DNA from: Clostridia bacterium
Lineage (GTDB): Bacteria > Bacillota > Clostridia > Peptostreptococcales > Anaerovoracaceae
Reading direction: 5' to 3'
Length of the DNA: 16,545 bases
Assembly (NCBI GenBank): GCA_024682015.1
Contig: JAIKZT010000058.1
Coordinates: 1 to 16,545 of the forward strand
Of the stretch, positions 14,480 through 16,545 are shown in pieces. Both the position numbers and the translations under genes were made by a program. The notes under the pieces were generated by a model. That model had not been told where the DNA came from. It saw only the letters and a program-made list of their open reading frames with translations, and made no database searches. The number at the start of each line of letters is the position of its first letter. Position 1 is the stretch's first letter.

Positions 14480-15448
14480 ATGGACGAGAACAAGAAACAG
14501 ATGAAAAAGGGCCCGGGCCCCGGAAAACTGGTCGGGATCATCATCCTGCTGCTGATCCTGCTGATCCTGAACGTCCCGAAGCTGTGCTTTTTCCTGAGTC
14601 CCTCCCAGCAGGAGGCGGTCAAACTATTCAACGAGACGTATTTCGGCGGATTTCTGCCCATGCGGAGCGCAACCGGCGGTTTCGATTTCATGCGCCTCGC
14701 AGCGCTCGTGCTGGTGATCCTCTGCTGCTGGGCCATTTACCAGATCGTGTACTGGATCGCTTCCAGACTGAAATTTAAGGGAAATCGGGCGGAGACCGTC
14801 AAAGGCCTGGTGCTGAACGTCATCCGCTACGTCCTGGTGATCTTCGCCGTGATCTTCGGTCTCGGCGCTCTCGGCGCGGATGTGCTGACAGTCATCGCGA
14901 GCCTCGGCATTCTGGCTCTGATCATAGGCTTCGGCGCACAGTCGCTGATCGAAGACATGTTCGCGGGCTTCTTCATCCTGTTTGAAGGCCGCTTCTACGT
15001 GGGCGACATCATCAGCGTGGAGGGTTTCCGCGGCACGGTCAAGTCCATCGGCATCGTTTCGACGCAGATCGAGGACGCCGGCGGCAACATCCGCATCATC
15101 AACAACTCCAACATCCGGACCATGACGAACCTCTCCAACGCGCCGTCCGTAGCGGTCACGAACGTGAGCATCGCCTACGGAGCAGACCTGCGCAAGGCGG
15201 AGGATGTGATCCGCTCGCTGTGTGAAAGGCTGCCCGGCATGTATCCGGAACTCTTCCCTAAGCCGCCGCGCTACATGGGCGTCGAAGAGCTCGGCGAATC
15301 GTCGGTGGATCTGCGGGTCATCGCCGACGTGGACGAGGCGAACATCTACAACGCGCGGCGCGCCCTGAACCGGGAACTGAAGCTCGCGCTCGACGAAGCG
15401 GGCATCGAGATCCCGTTCCCGCAGGTCGTTGTCTGGCAGGGCAAGTAG
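14480..15448 (+). CDS. MscS-family small-conductance mechanosensitive channel
   Basis: A 322-residue membrane channel that opens under membrane tension and releases solutes during hypo-osmotic shock. Helices are at about 17-40, 72-94 and 109-130. The pore-lining MscS helix follows at about 134-152, with its amphipathic extension: ADVLTVIASLGILALIIGFG then AQSLIEDMFAGFFILFEG. The beta domain follows with FYVGDIISVEGFRGTVKSIG and the segment RIINNSNIRTMTNLS, then the alpha-beta C-terminal domain ending in PFPQVVVW. Length and order fit the family, with one extra N-terminal helix and a 30-residue loop before the second helix. AAAGAAAGGAG gives a good ribosome binding site. Co-transcribed with the repeat protein, the only adjacent partner. 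Confidence 0.95.
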   Translation: MDENKKQMKKGPGPGKLVGIIILLLILLILNVPKLCFFLSPSQQEAVKLFNETYFGGFLPMRSATGGFDFMRLAALVLVILCCWAIYQIVYWIASRLKFKGNRAETVKGLVLNVIRYVLVIFAVIFGLGALGADVLTVIASLGILALIIGFGAQSLIEDMFAGFFILFEGRFYVGDIISVEGFRGTVKSIGIVSTQIEDAGGNIRIINNSNIRTMTNLSNAPSVAVTNVSIAYGADLRKAEDVIRSLCERLPGMYPELFPKPPRYMGVEELGESSVDLRVIADVDEANIYNARRALNRELKLALDEAGIEIPFPQVVVWQGK

Positions 15449-15468
15449 CGGCGGAATACAGCGCGCCT

Positions 15469-15492
15469 AAAAAACGCCCGCAGGGGGCGTTT
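15469..15492 (-). terminator. Terminator of the yerC-like gene
   Basis: On the minus strand AAACGCCC pairs with GGGCGTTT (stem at 15472-15479 and 15485-15492) followed by six T (complement of 15469-15474). It serves the converging minus-strand gene that stops at 15582; on the plus strand no T-run follows. Confidence 0.82.
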
Positions 15493-15501
15493 GGCAAGAC
15501 G

Positions 15502-15536
15502 AAGGCAGACATGCATGGAGCACATGTCTGCCTTTT
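15502..15536 (+). terminator. Terminator of the repeat protein-mscS unit
   Basis: A 12-bp perfect stem, AAGGCAGACATG (15502-15513) with CATGTCTGCCTT (15523-15534), closes a 9-nt loop and is followed by TTTTG. Read on the minus strand the tail is not T-rich, so it acts for the plus strand. Confidence 0.85.
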
Positions 15537-15581
15537 GTAATCGGCTGATGGATGCGGCTTCGCGGGACAGGCTGAAGGGGT

Positions 15582-15884
15582 TTATTCGCTTTCCTGCTCC
15601 TTCATCCGTTTCAGCACGGCCGTATAGCCGCCGGCGCCGTATTGCAGGCACTTGTTGACCCGGCTGATGGTCGCCGCTGAGGCTTTCGTTGCCGCTTCGA
15701 TCTCGCCGTAGGTCTGGCCGGACGCGAGCATGCGGGCCACTTCCCAGCGCTGGGCGATGGACTGCAGCTCCTTGATCGTCATGATGTCCTCGAAAAAGCG
15801 GTAGCATTCCTCCTCGTCCCGCAGGTCCAGGATGGCCGCGAACAGGTCGTCGTTGGCCTGACATTTGAATTTGGATTCGTACAT
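15582..15884 (-). CDS. yerC: YerC/YecD-family TrpR-related DNA-binding protein
   Basis: A 100-residue cytosolic protein of the TrpR-like YerC/YecD family of Bacillota. It has an N-terminal helical region (LFAAILDLRDEEECYRFFEDIMT), IKELQSIAQRWEVARML, and a helix-turn-helix at about 58-79 (YGEIEAATKASAATISRVN), as in TrpR. Length is typical. The start is set by GGAGGTG four to five nt ahead of ATG 15884 on the minus strand. A strong promoter lies about 50 bp upstream and is overlapped by an inverted repeat, so autoregulation is plausible. The regulon of the family is not known to me. It is divergent from a phosphopantetheinyl transferase gene. Confidence 0.93.
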   Translation of the reverse strand: MYESKFKCQANDDLFAAILDLRDEEECYRFFEDIMTIKELQSIAQRWEVARMLASGQTYGEIEAATKASAATISRVNKCLQYGAGGYTAVLKRMKEQESE

Positions 15885-15912
15885 GGGACACCTCCGACGG
15901 TGATTTTTCGCA

Positions 15913-15940
15913 ATAATACTTTAGTGTGCGATAGTATTAT
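15913..15940. promoter_or_regulatory. Inverted repeat over the yerC promoter, possible operator
   Basis: ATAATACT (15913-15920) and AGTATTAT (15933-15940) are perfect 8-bp inverted copies separated by 12 bp. The right arm covers the minus-strand -10 box and the left arm lies just after the predicted start, a placement typical of a repressor site. The protein is unknown; YerC itself is the nearest candidate. Confidence 0.55.
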
Positions 15941-15964
15941 AGCACGCGCATTTCCCTTTGACAA
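15936..15964 (-). promoter_or_regulatory. Promoter of the yerC-like gene
   Basis: On the minus strand TTGTCA (complement of 15959-15964), a 17-bp spacer and a perfect TATAAT (complement of 15936-15941). The predicted start is near 15929, giving a leader of about 45 nt. Its -35 box overlaps the -35 box of the opposing promoter by five bases. Confidence 0.82.
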
Positions 15965-15986
15965 GTGTTGGAAATATCTGTATACT
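15958..15986 (+). promoter_or_regulatory. Promoter of the phosphopantetheinyl transferase gene
   Basis: Consensus TTGACA (15958-15963), a 17-bp spacer and TATACT (15981-15986). The seventh base after the -10 box is A15993, the first base of an ATG, so the transcript probably starts at the initiation codon. Confidence 0.82.
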
Positions 15987-15992
15987 ATGGCT

Positions 15993-16545
15993 ATGAAGAT
16001 CTACTGCGTGAAAAAGAAAAAGGGAAGGAAGTACACGAGCGTGCAGCTGGCGCGGGAGGCCGCCGGCATCTCGCTGGATCACGACCCGTCCGGCCGCCCC
16101 GTGGACGCGGAAGGAAGCTGCCATCTGTCCATCAGCGATACGAAAAACTGGTGGGTGATGCTCGTCTGCAGCAGCCCCTGCGGCCTGGACATCGAAGAGA
16201 AAAGCCGCAGCATATCCGAGGCGGTCGTGAAAAAGCTACATCCGCTGGAGCAGCAGTATTTGAACGCTCTGTCCGAGGGCAGCAGCGAGTGGCGGGAGGA
16301 ATTCCTGCAGATCTGGGTGCGAAAAGAGGCGTACATGAAATTCTGCGGCGAAGGGCTTTCGCTGGGCCTTGTCCGCTTTTGCGTTCTGGACGAGGAACTG
16401 GCCTACGCGGCGGTGACCCAGGCAAAGAACCACCCACAAGCCAGTCTGGTGCCGGTGGACCTGGGAAACGGACTGGCCTGCGCGGCAGCGCTGCAGCAGT
16501 CCGAGGAACTGGAGGACGTAGTATTCACCGCAAGCGAGGGAGAGA
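15993..16545 (+). CDS. 4'-phosphopantetheinyl transferase (Sfp/ACPS superfamily), 3' end outside window
   Basis: The frame is open to the last base, so the gene is cut by the window end; 184 residues are visible. Members move the phosphopantetheine arm of coenzyme A onto a serine of acyl or peptidyl carrier proteins, in the cytosol and with Mg2+. The visible order fits the Sfp type: GRP at about 33-35, SIS, then GLDIE with the metal-binding Asp66 and Glu68, LHPLEQQYL, and WVRKEAYMKF with Trp108, Lys111 and Glu112, followed by GEGL. No ribosome binding site precedes either ATG (15987 or 15993). A perfect -10 box ends at 15986, so I choose 15993 as a leaderless start; 15987 would fall upstream of the predicted transcript. 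The carrier protein it serves is not in the window. Confidence 0.88.
   Translation, partial: MKIYCVKKKKGRKYTSVQLAREAAGISLDHDPSGRPVDAEGSCHLSISDTKNWWVMLVCSSPCGLDIEEKSRSISEAVVKKLHPLEQQYLNALSEGSSEWREEFLQIWVRKEAYMKFCGEGLSLGLVRFCVLDEELAYAAVTQAKNHPQASLVPVDLGNGLACAAALQQSEELEDVVFTASEGE

Noticed and set aside
12910..14736. A 608-codon open frame on the minus strand opposite the His/Cys repeat protein and mscS start
   Set aside because: It is a by-product of high GC codon use and the internal repeats. The plus-strand frame has a promoter, ribosome binding site and recognisable motifs; the minus frame has none and crosses two genes and a terminator.
15472..15492. GC-rich hairpin after mscS as its terminator
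   Set aside because: No T-run follows on the plus strand; the T-run is on the minus strand, so I assigned it to the opposing gene and the hairpin at 15502-15536 to mscS.

Overview
The window reads as a chromosomal piece from a high-GC (roughly 60% by eye) Gram-positive anaerobe of the Bacillota, most likely class Clostridia. Supporting signs are strong AGGAGG-type ribosome binding sites, TTGACA/TATAAT-like promoters, a LytS/YesM-type histidine kinase, a YerC/YecD-type TrpR-related regulator, a YczE-type membrane protein and a yybP-ykoY riboswitch. I cannot name the genus. There is no tRNA, rRNA, CRISPR array, insertion sequence or phage gene, and almost everything is core metabolism or envelope biology.

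Layout. (1) Positions 1-2733: the 3' part of an ATP-dependent PEP carboxykinase gene, a four-helix membrane protein with a His/Cys zinc-type tail, and a DUF937-type protein with a lysine-rich, repeat-bearing tail, closed by a terminator that works in both directions. (2) 2772-4421, minus strand: a gamma-glutamyltransferase-like enzyme without a signal peptide. (3) 4593-9183: from a divergent promoter, a compact unit of a 7-TM LytS-like kinase, diaminopimelate epimerase (dapF), an M20D amidohydrolase and alanine racemase (alr), with 16-nt, overlapping and 1-nt junctions, ending at a terminator. Two of its products supply meso-DAP and D-Ala for peptidoglycan. (4) 9230-12945: a strong promoter, a yybP-ykoY (manganese) riboswitch with its own terminator, a P2-type cation ATPase and, translationally coupled to it, a YczE-type membrane protein. 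(5) 12948-15536: a single-pass membrane protein carrying eight roughly 46-residue His/Cys repeats, followed 16 nt later by an MscS-type channel, then a terminator. (6) 15469-16545: a YerC-type regulator (minus strand) and a phosphopantetheinyl transferase (plus strand, cut by the window end). They are driven by back-to-back promoters with overlapping -35 boxes, and the transferase mRNA is predicted to be leaderless.

The points most worth following up are the manganese riboswitch controlling an ATPase that looks calcium-type plus a YczE protein, the extracytoplasmic H-C-CxxC repeat protein paired with an MscS channel, the leaderless transferase with an inverted repeat over the opposing yerC promoter, three short palindromes placed directly behind stop codons, and the kinase without a visible response regulator inside a peptidoglycan-precursor operon. 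I did not find a clearly new multi-gene system; most genes belong to families I recognise.
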